Assembly (NCBI GenBank): GCA_030248225.1
Contig: JASANE010009848.1
Coordinates: forward strand, 26,338 to 90,337
DNA length: 64,000 nucleotides
Origin: Trileptium ribeirensis
Lineage: Eukaryota; Nematoda; Enoplea; Enoplida; Thoracostomopsidae
Direction of reading: 5' to 3'
Numbering within the stretch: the first letter of the stretch is position 1; the number at the start of each line of letters is the position of its first letter. Both the position numbers and the translations under genes were made by a program. The notes beneath the pieces were generated by a model. It saw only the letters and a program-made list of their open reading frames with translations. It made no database searches and had not been told where the DNA came from. Positions 36,340-48,000 of the stretch are shown here, in pieces.

Positions 36340-36700
36340 ATTCGTTTCTGATCCCTACTGATTTATTCGAACTTCTGGAATTCTGCAACGAACGCTCGTA
36401 CTTGCAATGTCCGTTTCTGAGACATTATAAGCACTGTTGGAACCATTTCGAGCCAGTCGCCATTATTTTCCAGTGACTCCGGGTGCGTACGCAGCATTCC
36501 TCGGCACCAGGGACGAGATCCGACGGCTGCTAGCGTTGACGAACCGGGATAGGGGAATACTCGATTCTGGAAATTGCCAGGCCCTTCTTGATTCGAGTTT
36601 TGATGTTTCAATGGCTTTCTGCATCCTTTATCATCCGCTGCATCGTTGCAAAAATTCACAGCTCCTCGTAATTAGAAAATCCTGACCTGCTTCCAACGTC
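36340..36700. other. GC-rich segment between the two retroelements
   Basis: Both strands are open for about 80-98 codons (36363-36659 on -, 36437-36685 on +). It is richer in G+C than the intron and may be a piece of either retroelement (LINE 3' UTR or DIRS upstream part). No motif decides. Confidence 0.3.
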
Positions 36701-36798
36701 CACAATACGTTAGAACTTAATTGTGATCTATGCTATTTTCCTACCTTCCATTTCCATTTATCGCGTCCACCCGGGCGGGGTAAGCCTGCCTCCTGGAT

Positions 36799-37293
36799 TT
36801 AGTTGCAGTTACGCTGGTGTCGTGCCATATTAGTTGCGGCATACCACCCTTTGCATATGTTGCATTGTTTCCGGCGCGATCCGTATTGTCTCGGAGGGGA
36901 GACTGCTGTCGCAGCCGCCTGTATTCGTTCCACCTCGCCAATGCCTGCGTCGTGTCCACGCTGGCATTTGGGACGATGTCTCGAGATGTTGCTCCGGCTG
37001 GTTTCTCAACCGCAAATAGAACAATTGGCGGTTGCTTCACATGTTGCTCGACAGGTTTTAGCGTGGTTTTTAAGATTCGGTGCCTTTGCAAAGTACAATT
37101 CACATATCTTGCATCTGAATTTTACCGCGGCTGATATTTCCCGGTGCATCCGTTTGACGTGAATAGACAGCCCTGGCTTCGACTTAAACACCTTGTTGCA
37201 TCCATCCCATCCACACCGCCATCCCTCCAATAGGCTATAGTGTTTCGACGTCTCAATCTCGCAAGCGGGATGTCCTAAAGTCCCGGACTCCAT
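36799..37293 (-). pseudogene. LINE C-terminal four-finger domain with one in-frame stop
   Basis: A single minus-strand frame holds four finger motifs. The first is CGWDGCNKVFKSKPGLSIHV (Cys2-His2, closing HVKRMH). The others are of CCHC spacing: CKICELYFAKAPNLKNHAKTC with 20 residues or so, CSICG-stop-ETSRSNISRHRPKC, and CNICKGWYAATNMARHQRNC. The TGA at 37006-37008 (minus) lies within the third finger, where Trp (TGG) would fit. A TAA at 36799-36801 ends the protein. Such fingers in LINEs are thought to bind nucleic acid. Confidence 0.75.
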
Positions 37294-39293
37294 CCGAGAA
37301 CAACCTGTTTCGTCAGTCGCGTGTTTTTCATCCGGATGACATGTCCGATCCTCCGCAGCGCCCTTTCTTCGATGTGTTGCCGCAGCGATCCGATCCCCAA
37401 CTCCTTCCGCACGACGAACATATTCCGGTGTTCTCTTTCCATTTGGCGCAGTGGTTGCTCCTTTTGTTGGTCCAGATGTATCGATACGTCTTGTCCACTG
37501 ATGACTGCAGCGCTTTCACCTCCACCGTGTGCCAACTTATAGTCTGGCAGTCGAATTGTATAGTGCTTTCAACACACGCTTGGATGATGGCGCCTTGTAC
37601 CTTCTTTGACAATCTGCTATGCTTCAATTGTTTCTTCACCAGCACCCAGCATCGCCATCCTCGCTTCAGCCTTTGTTGTAAATCTTGTTTCCACCCGAGC
37701 CATACGCCCAGCATCCGGATGTGCTTGCTGTCTTCTGACCCAAAATCCAGCTGCTCTTCCTTCGATTGGTTATTTTTTCTTCCCATTTTGCCATCGTGCT
37801 CTTTATCGCCCGCACGCTGCTTTCTATTTCAGCTCTTGTGCCCAAAATTGTGGTGCCGTCTGCGAAAAGTAAACTCGTGAGCGTCACCGATACTGCTTCC
37901 GAACGGTGGCTGTCTGGACGTTTTCTTGGTGGAAAGGACGCTCCCGGTATCCATCGCCATTCCAGCCCGACTTGGAGTCCCGCGCTGTCGGCTTGGGCTT
38001 TCCGGGCCACTTCGCCTTGCCTCATTATCGCCTGGTGATATATGTTGAAAAGAAACGGAGATGTGGGATATCCCTCCCGTAAGCCCCGCGCAGAGATCCA
38101 CGATTCATTAAGCTCCGCTTTACCCCGTACTTTATATTCCGTCGTCTCGTGTAGATCTTGCAGCACATGTAGCATCCTGCCCTTCTTTCCGTATCTTTCC
38201 AACAGATTTCATAACGCCGATTTGTTTACTCTCGGATACGCTTTCTTTAGATTTAGCAGTCTCGCCTGAGGGTCATTTTTCGATTCCTCGAGGACGCCAT
38301 GATGACGTTCGATGCATAGCTTCCTGTAGCATTCATCTTCTTGTATCCGTGTGAAGATCTGCGTTGCATCCGCTGTCGATCTCCCACTGCGGAATCCATA
38401 TTGGTTCTCGTCCATGAGGTCCATTGCCTCCGCCCATTCTCTGAACCGCACAGCTAGTACCCGCGCTAGAATTCCACTAACCATTGGCAGAAGGCACACT
38501 CCGCTGTAGTTATTCATGTCCTTGCGGTTGCCCTTCTTAACCAATGGGATTACCAGTCCAATTTTCGTACTATCCCTCCAGTTGTCCGCTCGTTTCTAAA
38601 CATGTATTTGACCATATCCATAACCGCGTGTTTGACGCCTTCGGACGCCGATTTGACGTAAATGAGTCGTAGTCCATCTTGACCCGGACCTGATTCCCTC
38701 ATGTTCCGCAATTCTTTCATGATTTCCTCCGTCGTCGGCGTCACGTTGAGCCCCCGAAACTCCGCTGTTGTCGGTCTCGATCGGGTACACGCTGGGACCT
38801 CGGCTGCGGTTTCGGTGATTGCTCTCGGTTCTTCTTCGTATCGATCCGCCGTCACCTTTTCGAAATGTTGTTTAAATTCCTGAGCTGTAAAGTAGTCTAC
38901 ATTCCGCACTATTCCAGATCGTTCGCCGAGCCTTCTAAGGATCTTGTACATTAGTCTCGTGTCGCCTCTTTCTTGAGCTTGCTTGCACTCGGATATAAGG
39001 CCTTTCCACCATTGGTTCTCCCATTGTTTCAACTGTTTCTTGTACCTCCGTCGTGCGCTTCTCAGTCTGTCCTTTATGCGAGACAGAGATTCAGCGTCGG
39101 ATGTATCCTGATTCTGTTCGTGGCGTTTGGTATCTAGACATTCTTGGATAGGTCTGCGAAAATTTTGGCACTCATCATCCTTTCCCACGAGCCAAGGCGA
39201 AGCGAATGGCTTCTCCTGTGTTCCACAAGTTTCTTTCGCAACATCCGCTACTTGCTCAATCAGATCGTCCCACTCGATGTCAGTGTGCTCCAA
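37275..39293 (-). pseudogene. LINE reverse transcriptase, catalytic residues lost
   Basis: Successive minus-strand frames 39293-38550, 38544-38209, 38202-37666, 37786-37328 and 37535-37275 carry the RT in order. It reads NQYGFRSGRSTADA, then LLNLKKAYPRVN (motif A, Asn where Asp is expected), then REGYPTSPFLFNIYHQA (motif B), then SLLFADGTTILG (motif C, FADG for FADD), then the thumb and an RRIGHVIRMK phrase near the end. Loss of Asp in two catalytic motifs shows the copy is inactive independently of its frameshifts. Confidence 0.75.
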
Positions 39294-39326
39294 ATGCCGT
39301 TCGATGTTCCAAGTGAATTCGCTTCT

Positions 39327-40357
39327 CTACTCGTCTGTCCTCAGCAGCTCCCATCGGACATTCGCTGTTCTTGCCCTACCGACCTGTGTCCGCGATGGTG
39401 TCTTCGCTATAGCTTTCGCATTGATGGTCAATTTTTTCGGTCGATGGTCAGAATAGAGGTCCACCGCCTCCGTTTTAATAGATCGCACCAGTGCATGTCG
39501 TTGGCTTGCTTTCGTCATAAACCCGTGCAGCTCATACAAATTACCCTTCCGCGGATGGAACCATGTCCCTCTTGACTTATGATCTACCAAGCTATTGACC
39601 CAGGCGAGATCGTTTTCTTCACACCACCTCAGTAGATCGTTTCCAGGTTCGTTGGTGACCCCCAGACCAAAACGTCCCCTTGTCCTTCCGGTCGCACCAC
39701 TTTGTGTAGGCCCTATTGTTGCGTTGATGTCATCACCGATAATTATGCACTCCAGGCTGTTGCTCCTCGCCAACTGCCAATCCAACTCTGATCGGAAACG
39801 TTCGATCGCTGCTTCTCCATGGTTCCATAGTGGTTGGTATATGGAGATGAGACGTAGTCGTCCCGTCACTACAGATGTCGTCCTTTCCCCCAAAAAATCG
39901 CTTGCTTCCCCCGTCGAGCCATTCGTGTAGTGCTCGCCCATATAGAGCTACTGGTGTTTGAGTCGAATATATCACCGCCCATTGATGTTTGTTCTCCCCG
40001 ATCCATGTTATTCCGGTGTTGCTCGACGGTATCTTCGTCAGCAGCAGCATATCCCATCGTTTCCTCTCGCTGTACGACAGCACCTCGCGTAGCCGCTTCT
40101 GATTGTTAGCATTCATGGTTGCCCGTTGCAGGTTCCACGTCTCGATCGTTCGCGTGTTTCCTTTGGGTATTGCCTCTAACCACGCTTTTTCTTTTCTTCG
40201 GCCCGTCGTACCTTTTTTCTGCCCTGTGCTCCTTTCTTTTTCGTCGTCCATACTCGGTTTTGTCACGTTTTCGTCTCCTTCTTTCTACCAGTTCTTGTCG
40301 CGGACCCGGATTCGGGTGGATAACGGTGTAAAGTCGCATCCAGACGAGACGCGCCAT
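39327..40357 (-). pseudogene. LINE 5' part: 2A-like motif and apurinic-type endonuclease
   Basis: Frames 40357-40106, 40266-39733 and 39941-39327 join through two frameshifts. The first starts MARLVWMRLYTVIHPNPGPR, whose VIHPNPGP resembles 2A ribosome-skipping sequences found at the N-terminus of some LINE proteins; here the usual D/G residues before it are absent. A basic stretch follows. The endonuclease is recognised by ETWNLQ (start), LISIYQPLWNHG, IIIGDDINATIG and DLYSDHRP (the SDH motif). The protein would nick target DNA for reverse transcription. The copy is broken. Confidence 0.7.
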
Positions 40358-40809
40358 ATGTCGTCTTTACAACATTGATCCAAGAGGTTTTTCGCCATTC
40401 AACTGATTTCAGAGGTGGAAGCAGGGGCGACTGCATCCCACTTTGTTGCTCACGGTCCAGAGCGTCATCTGACAGTGGTTACCCAAGTCCATGGCGTCCA
40501 TATCCGGAGCCCGGTGTCCCGTTTGCCGCTTGATGCGCTCATGCCTGCTACCGCGAAGAGGTCGAACACCAGAGAGGCTATTCCTACCTTCTTCCGGTGC
40601 TTGAGCGACTTCGTCTTCGTCGACCGTATCCGCATCCAAATGCACTGCTGGCTGAATTTTAGAAAAACAACTACCAATACTCAGCAGATTGTCAGCTTCA
40701 ATTTTGCAGCCATTTAAATTTTAATCTAAAAAGTTCTTATAACCGAATCGTGATATTGGCCGCTTTTGTCGATCTGCTTTATTAACTCTTGTAATATACT
40801 CTATATAGT

Positions 40810-41003
40810 GAAAGCCGTGCATACAAATGTCTGAACGCACGGCTAGCTATATAACAAGTGAGTTGTAGCCTAGGCAACAGTGCGTTCTAAGATTTGTACG
40901 CACGGTAACTCGTTCAAACTCGTGCTATCGCACTCGTCTGAACTCGTCACAACCGTCCGTACAAATCTTTGAACGCACTACTGCCTTTGTTACAACTATT
41001 ACT
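40810..41003. repeat. Stem-forming element with three ~26-nt related units
   Basis: GTGCGTTCTAAGATTTGTAC at 40881 is nearly the reverse complement of GTACAAATCTTTGAACGCAC at 40955-40974, and the pairing extends outward to GTTGTA (40863) and TACAAC (~41000). A related unit, CCGTGCATACAAATGTCTGA, lies at 40814. The three units are about 68 bp apart with alternating orientation (+, -, +). Fits a small MITE just outside the LINE's 5' end. Confidence 0.65.
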
Positions 41004-41122
41004 ATAACTATCTCTTATCTCTAATCTGATAGTCGTTTGACTACGACATTAACTGGAAACAAACTCAATCGACTGAACCACGAAATAAATATATAAGAAA
41101 TTTAACGTTTTCCCATGTCATA

Positions 41123-41216
41123 TTGAAGCAAACTCGTGCAATGCTTGATGTTCTCCCTTTGTTTTCGAATTCATCATATGTATAATAGGTAAACTCTTGA
41201 AAACGCATTTTATATA
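41123..41216 (+). repeat. Dispersed direct repeat, copy B
   Basis: Counterpart of 34396-34505: ATTGAAGCAAACTCGTGCAA, then GAATTCATCATATGTATAAT, then AAACTCTTGAAAACGCATTT. Same orientation, about 6.7 kb apart. Confidence 0.75.
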
Positions 41217-41219
41217 TAC

Positions 41220-42616
41220 TAAAAATATAAGTTATAAAATACGGTTTAATATAGAATATGCAGTTGAAAATCGTGCCTTCTTATGAATATGATACGTATA
41301 CAGCTGAAAAATGTGCCGTTTCGTGAATTGTTGGAGTGATGAAATGCATACTTGTGTCTACAGCGTGACTGCAGCATAATCGTTATAACGATTCTGCTAC
41401 ACCGGACGCTTATGGGTTAGCGCAGTAGTTGGCCTGGCAACTCTTGCAAGCGAGGCCGCCATTTTGGAGGAGCAGAGCCTTGAACCTTAGCTATGCCACA
41501 CTTAAAGATGAGACGATCTCTTTAAGACGAGCCACTGAGGAATAGTTTTTCTGAAGTATTTGAACACTACGTGGCATCTGCATTCAACTTCTATCCAGGG
41601 CTAATATGTAATCTTTGGTATATGAAGCTAAACATAATATGATATGAACACGTAAATGAATTAAAACGAATATATAGATGAATGTTTGGTACACAAAATA
41701 CAAACACTACGTATGTATGCACAATATTCGCAGCCAAAAGGTATGTTAAACATCGCTTTAGGGAATTGTCACAGCCATGGAACAAGCATGACGTAGCGGT
41801 ACAATTGCATCAACTTTGACTATCTTACTATATGAGTAGTGTCCACACTATGGATCGTGTGGGTTAGTGTGATACTCGCGCATAGAATTCAAAAATTCGA
41901 GTTAAAGATATGTTCTCGAACGTACTGCAACCGAAAACGAAAGCCAGGGACCATTTTAGGCTATTGGTTTACAACAGAATCTGATAGCTGGTCGATATTT
42001 AGTTATTTTCACGTTTCAATGTTGTCATTTCAGGATTTTATTTTTGGACATGCTAATACGTATCTAAATCAGACTGTTGATAACTGTTAGTTAAATGGTA
42101 GGTGAAATCGGCCGCATTACATGCATATTACATGAAATGTAACGTTTTGCACATCTATAAAGGTGGACACTATAAAACCAAAACTTGTTGGTATAGAAAT
42201 TATGTTAATATATATTAAAATATGCTCGTATGGATAGGATACTACCATATACTCATAGGATACTATCATATACAGGTTTTCGTATAACAGAATTGCAATA
42301 AGTTGTGTAAAAACTGTTTGCAAATATTCCAAGCGCTACCTAAACAGTTACATTTAATTCTCTAAATTTCAACTGAAAAGCGTAAATCAAATTTTCTAAT
42401 TTTCACATTTTACGCTGTGCCATATTTTCTCTTTTTGAAGTAGTTATCACAGAGCACAGGCAGATGGCATTTATTTCTTATATATCTATAAATTGGGCGT
42501 TTGCTTTCAAAGCTGTCCAACTAAAGTTTGTAGCCGCCACCTAAATAACGAAATCTATATAGATCTGCTTAAAATTTAGTTCATAATTTTGTCTAATTTT
42601 ATTTTGAAAATTTTAG
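41220..42616. other. Kinase intron 2, right part
   Basis: AT-rich intron sequence. A tiny duplication (TAGGATACTA(C/T)CATATAC) lies at 42235-42275. No exon seen. Confidence 0.5.
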
Positions 42617-42701
42617 GTTAGGGAAGCTTCGGATCGCGCGGTTTTGGATGACGACGAAGGGCATCTTATCTATAAAAATGGCGAAAAACTTCAACAAAGA
42701 T
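42617..42701 (+). CDS. CLK/LAMMER-family kinase, exon 3: lead-in to kinase domain
   Basis: Twenty-eight codons plus one base. Acceptor GAAAATTTTAG (phase 0), donor AGA-T|GTAACT (phase 1). Encodes VREASDRAVLDDDEGHLIYK then NGEKLQQR. The DDxEGHLIY..G stretch directly before the glycine loop is a hallmark of CLK-family kinases (animal CLK and fly Doa). The split codon T|AT gives Tyr and yields RYEIIKTLGEG, exactly what the family has. The alternative AG at 42621-42622 would not match the upstream phase. Confidence 0.85.
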
Positions 42702-42733
42702 GTAACTTTTCGAATGTATCAATGCTCACACTC

Positions 42734-42788
42734 AAGTTTTGCATAATCAAAATGGCGTCGATGAAGCCATTTTGATTATGCAAAACTT
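42734..42788. repeat. Perfect 23-nt inverted repeat just after a kinase exon
   Basis: Positions 42734-42756 are the exact reverse complement of 42766-42788, with a 9-nt spacer (GTCGATGAA). Arms begin AAGTTTTGCATAATCAAAAT. It starts 33 nt after the exon 3/intron boundary, so the nascent RNA would carry a 23-bp hairpin there. Could be a MITE end remnant or a small-RNA hairpin; nothing decides. Confidence 0.95.
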
Positions 42789-43259
42789 TAAACATAAGGT
42801 TTTGTTAATTTTGCTGCAAACTAAGTTCAGCTATCTTCAAAATCAGAATCAGTAATTTTAACTTTTGAAATATGGAGCGGTAGAAAATTTCATGAGCTTT
42901 GGTTTCAGCTAGAGTTCGTAGGGCAGAGTATGCCACTTTTCTTGGGCGGCATCATACACAGATTCCAAGTTGCTCGAAACGTGTCAGCTCGAACCTCCCA
43001 GTTTTATAGGGCTATATCAAATCACCCTGTTTTGCGGTATATCGGTTAGATAAATGTCATCGGTACAACCGACCTTTCTTGAAACAGGTATTCCGACATA
43101 CCCTCGCAAGTAAGTAACCGTATCATAAAGAACATAATTTTCCACCTAAAACGTTATCTCTATGAAAAATTACATAGTAAGATGGTAACAGTTTTTAATG
43201 AAATAAGATCGACTCTTTGCACCGTCGGTTTTAAAGGTCCTCGATACAAGTAGAAACAG

Positions 43260-43960
43260 GTAGAAAGTAGAAATACGGTGAAAAATGGCAAATTTTAAGT
43301 TCTTCTGGTATTATGCACTTGAATTTTTAGATATCCAACAAACAGGTCAATATTTCCGACTACATTTGGACCCTTAGTGAACTAAATTCGCCAAAATGCG
43401 CATTTATGTATCAAGACCACAGATTTATAGACAATGAAAAGTTATTATGCTATTTTGTAGCAAAGATATGGACCTGCAGCTGTGCCTTTTACTTCTTTTG
43501 ACTACGTCCAAGGTACGCCGCCACTTTGAGCAAATTTTTATGCATTGTAAGATCTATTAAAAATTTTATTTTGCAGCAAGGGCACGAAGCCCATATCACA
43601 TAGCTAGGCACGAAGATTTCAATACGAAAGAGTGGCAGCCACAAGAGTAGACTTTTTCGGATTTGTTTTCGATTGGATTCGAGCAAGCCACGATGTGTTT
43701 TGTGTGACAGAACTTTTTGTTAAGGTCCACAAAATATTTTAGGCAAACTTTTTGGAATAAGGATAATATTTCTCAGCTACCGTTGGGCTTTTAGTGCACT
43801 AAATTCGAGAAAAGCCGCAATTTTGGTAACAAATCCATAGCTTTATAAAAAGAACCTTAATCTATTATACTATTTTAGAGCAGAGATACAGTCACCTAGG
43901 TGTGCCTTTTTTCAACGTTTGGCTATGTCCAAACTGAAGTTTGTTACGCCGACGGTCCAT
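43260..43960. repeat. Diverged tandem duplication, ~420-bp offset
   Basis: CTTAGTGAACTAAATTCG at about 43374 and TTTAGTGCACTAAATTCG at about 43792 start parallel passages: both continue through an ACAGATTTATAGA/CATAGCTTTATAA phrase, GCAAAGATATGGACCTG / GCAGAGATACAGTCACCTAG, TGTGCCTTTT and CTA(C/T)GTCCAA. Non-coding intron sequence. Confidence 0.65.
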
Positions 43961-43969
43961 CGAGTTTCT

Positions 43970-44976
43970 GCTCATTTTAATCTTGTGTCGACTAGTTAAT
44001 GAAAGTTTATTGCATTGCTAGTCATGTTTCTGCTTTTGTTTGTTTTTTATGTCTCCTTTTTCAATTATTAAAGTGCAACATTTTCTACGGTATTTAACAC
44101 CGTTGTTGGGAATTCGCCGCTCTTGGCGCTTAGTATGTTTTGTCTCTACAACATCATCTCCATTACCGTATTGAACAACCAATAATAGCAAATTGCAAAT
44201 GACGTGTATACTTTGAAAGTATCTTGGATTCCAAATATAGCAGCAGTAGTATTCAGTATATGTCAAAGTATTGGGCAACAACGCCATTGCCACGCATAAT
44301 GCATTCGTGAGTCCACGTTAGGTGCGTACACCTGGGTTGTTCTCTTATCAAGTCAGGTCACTATCGTAAAAATCACGATTTTCCCTTATGTACGCAATCC
44401 CGATGTGAGAGAGAGCAACACGTAAGTGCAGTTCGCTTCCACTACTATGCGATACTGCACACGATTCTCTGTGCGTGCATTACAGAGGTCTCGTTTGTGT
44501 TCACTAAATTGCGAATGCCGATGACAGAAATGGGGACGCGATTTTTTTACGGTTCAGTTCACTATTTCCACAAACGATGCGTGCATGGTGTACGCGCCTA
44601 AAGTGGACGTACTATATTACTGGACATATGGCCTGGTTGCAAATGAGTGTCTATGTTTCGTTGATCTTTTACATACATCCGGGCTTTTTGATATTGTTTT
44701 CAATCACTTTGGGTTGGCTCGTAAAAATGTGTTTTGTGGCCATTTCCGTGTCTCTTTAACAAAAAGTACTAACCGCTTCCAGTTCTTCGTGCAAAAAACA
44801 TTATCTGCTTCTAACATAAGCTTGACTCGATTGTGCATGAGTGTAAAACTGAACAAGCTAAATTTTCCGAAGCAATGACATGTAATCACTAAACCTAGAC
44901 CTATGAAAACTTTATTACCCGATAACGTGTCGCATTATATGTAAAATATAGCGACGAATTTTCTTGTTTGTTTTAG
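43970..44976. other. Kinase intron 3, right part
   Basis: Non-coding intron sequence. The + strand frames at 44577-44878 are shadows without splice support. No element recognised. Confidence 0.5.
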
Positions 44977-45046
44977 ATGAAATCATCAAGACACTTGGCG
45001 AAGGAACATTCGGGAAAGTTATTGAAGTCAAAGATTTGCAAAGCGG
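44977..45046 (+). CDS. CLK/LAMMER-family kinase, exon 4: glycine loop
   Basis: Acceptor TTGTTTGTTTTAG, donor AGC-GG|GTGAGT. Encodes (Y)EIIKTLGEGTFGKVIEVKDL then QS. GEGTFGKV is the ATP-binding glycine loop (GxGxxGxV). Entry phase (completing T|AT) and exit phase (GG|T, Gly) match the neighbouring exons exactly. Confidence 0.92.
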
Positions 45047-48000
45047 GTGAGTTCTCAATGGTCGAACTCTATAGGTTTTCACGTTTGACGCAGCCGGCTT
45101 CATCATAAAGTCGGTGATGCACAAAAATAGATTGACTGCAGGGTTTTCTACATATATAGATACAAATCTAAATCGACAATCTATTTTTCTAGTTACCTCC
45201 TATTGCTTGTAGTTGACGATTAGCCATTAGTAGCCGAATAAAGTTGGGTTTGTATATCTTCACTTGTTTATTCTAAATTTGATTGGACGCTTTTAGATAG
45301 AAACTAATTTTGGTTATACTGTGGTTGTTTTGTGGTACTGTGGAGGCAATTTTTATAACAGTGAAAAGACGATACAAAGTCGTTTTACAATAATTTTATG
45401 AACTCGGCTAAAAATCGGACAAGCATTAAGATAAGTGAGAAAAACCTTAAATACATAGTTTTGGTTTAATTCGTTTGCTTTTTCCAACATGTGCACTTTT
45501 GAACACATTTATAGTTTGCCACTATGCACTACAAAATCCGAAGTAATTAAATATATGGTTGAAAATCATTGAACAAAAATTTTTCAATCTGTATTTTGAA
45601 ACAGCTTGTTCAAATTTTACAGTAATGCGATTTCCTATGCTTTCCATTAAAATATTTGACCACATTTTGTTCAATATTACTTGTGTTCAGATTCTAAGCT
45701 TCAAATGTTGACCAGAATATATACATTACAGCGTGAATGGAGCCTGACCGTGCTATCACAAAGTACATCTAAACGGTACGACATGTAACTGCCAAGGCAC
45801 ACAAACGACAACGATTTCCGGCATAAACACAAATTAATTGTATTTGTAATCTATAACTAACTTTAGTATCTGTACTAATTTCTGTAAGCGTATAGCTCAA
45901 CAAATATTCTAGCATATATCTGTTTTTTATTCTGGAATGCATTCAGGAATCGTGGTAAGCCAAATATATTGTTTTTAATTTCACTTCTGCAGTAGCTGCT
46001 GTAATATACGCCCACAAAGGTGGTTAAAGTTCGTTGATTTGGGAAGCCAAACCCAATCGGCTTCGGGTTTCACCCGATGCAGAAGCGGGTAGAATAAAAT
46101 CCATTTTTGTAAAGTGACTTATGTGGAGTTTACGTTATAATGTTCCCAACGTTTGGAACCAATGTACCCTACAGACCGTCAGGTATACCCACTATAGCAT
46201 CGAATATTGTGTCTTGGACACCCTCATCTTGTCATAAAAAATTTTCAAGGATAGTTAGCTAGGATCGTTGTCATTTTCCGACGGTGCCAAGGGCACCGTG
46301 TCTTCTTTGTAGTTTTATTGACTGTAAGCTGCATACCATCTTGAAAACGAGCATATTTTATGGATACAAATATCGAGACTTTCAAAAGCTAACAAAACAA
46401 TTGAATAATACACCGCGTTGGCTATATACAGTGTCAGTTACTACTGTTAAATAGCAAATAAAAATGGTAGTTAAAGGTATGTACGACACAGTAAACCAAA
46501 AATGTAGCGAAGAGTTTGTCGCATAACCTCAAAATTGATTTACGATGTGCGTGTGACCCTAACTTTTTGCCGCAACTACAGGGGGTTTACAGTTTAAAAC
46601 GATGGGGATATTATGGCGTGAACGCCACATTAATTTCACTTATGCGATGTAGCGCCAAAAATATCGATCCAAATCGGTATCATATGCTAGATTCACAATG
46701 TGATTTGTATTTAGCATTGCATTATAAAGTGAAAGATACAAAAATGGCACTACACAGGCGTCAAACTGTAACTGATGAAGTGAAAAGCTTTTAACCTAAA
46801 CTCATGTAGGCGTTCCATAAGTATGGACATCTAATTTTGAAATGATGGCTTTTGTCTCGAGCCAATTTGGGTCGCTGTTTAATCGAACACGGATGTTGCT
46901 ATTAGAATAAGTATATTGGGGAGGAATTTGTCGTTGTCGCAAACGTGTAAAAATGTTGGAGAATCCATCTTAAACGAAGAACCGTTCGTAAGCCTTTGTA
47001 CTCGCAAAATATGACAAAATTTAGCAGCGTTTATCATTATTGGTTTATGATCATTTGATACGGTCATTTCATTGCTTCCTATCTACCAATTTGTTATAAT
47101 TACGAAACGAGATTTGTGCCATTCTTATTTTAAACTTCACAAAACACCTTAATACGACGTAAAGGAAAGTCGTCATCATGTCCTTTTTAACTCCAAATAT
47201 CTGCTCTACGTAAGGTCAGAGGAACTATTTGCTAATCAAGGTATTTTGATTAAAATATATTACTGAACTAAGAAATATCAAAGCAGTTTTGTTTCTAAAA
47301 TGTTCTTTAGGGTACCATATGTTCTGAAATGTTGTATGTCCGCGAGTAGTGTAGATACTGCAGACGGAATGTTAGGTGAACGAGGTACCTAGTACTCTTG
47401 AATTTATACCTATGCACATTGTCGATATAGGAGGAATTTATAGTAGTGCGCGAAGTTTTGAAATGATCAAACTTTTCATAATCTTTAGGATCACAAATCG
47501 TTGTCATTCCTCATCCGCCAGTAGGGCTTATAGTTAATATTTTTAGAGGAATACTTACTAATGTGATCATCCGCAAGGATCTAAAACTGTCAGCATTGAA
47601 AATTTTTTAAAATAAACACATGACTATATGAAAATAATTTGACGGTTATAACAATTTTATACTGAATAAATTATTTTGCGCTTTTTCTGATATAGACGAA
47701 GTCCACAATAAGTTGCTTCTACGCGCTATGTATATCACCTTGTCACTAACATAATCATTAGGCCACATCATCATACCGGTAGTATCTTCCGCTGACTTGG
47801 CCCGCTAACGTTCTAATTGAGTTCACAGTAATTGACACTGTGTTCATGTTTCATAAATAATAGGTTACGCTCTCTTCAGTTGATATCAACACATGTTTGA
47901 CGTCACTTAAACCAACATTCATGTACTATCCAACATATCCTAATGTTCTCCACTTGAATACAGAAATTTACAATAAGCAAGTTTTAGGACATGTGACAAC

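Larger units (their letters stand above)
36740..40720 (-). mobile_element. Non-LTR retrotransposon (LINE), near full length, inactive
   Basis: Read on the minus strand it holds, in order, a 2A-like motif (VIHPNPGP) near 40325, an apurinic-type endonuclease, a reverse transcriptase, a C-terminal region with RRIGHVIRM, and four zinc fingers ending at a TAA at 36799-36801. G+C is clearly higher than in the intron around it. Frames break several times and one finger holds a stop. The clade is uncertain: the endonuclease and the fingered C-terminus rule out the R2 type but do not settle RTE, CR1 or other. No target duplication or poly(A) tail was identified. It lies antisense in kinase intron 2. 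Confidence 0.85.

Noticed and set aside
36363..36685. Protein genes on either strand between the retroelements
   Set aside because: Both strands are open in GC-rich retroelement-flanking sequence; no start, domain or splice context.
46516..46794. 92-codon + strand frame in kinase intron 4
   Set aside because: No splice sites or known family; length is within chance for this much sequence.
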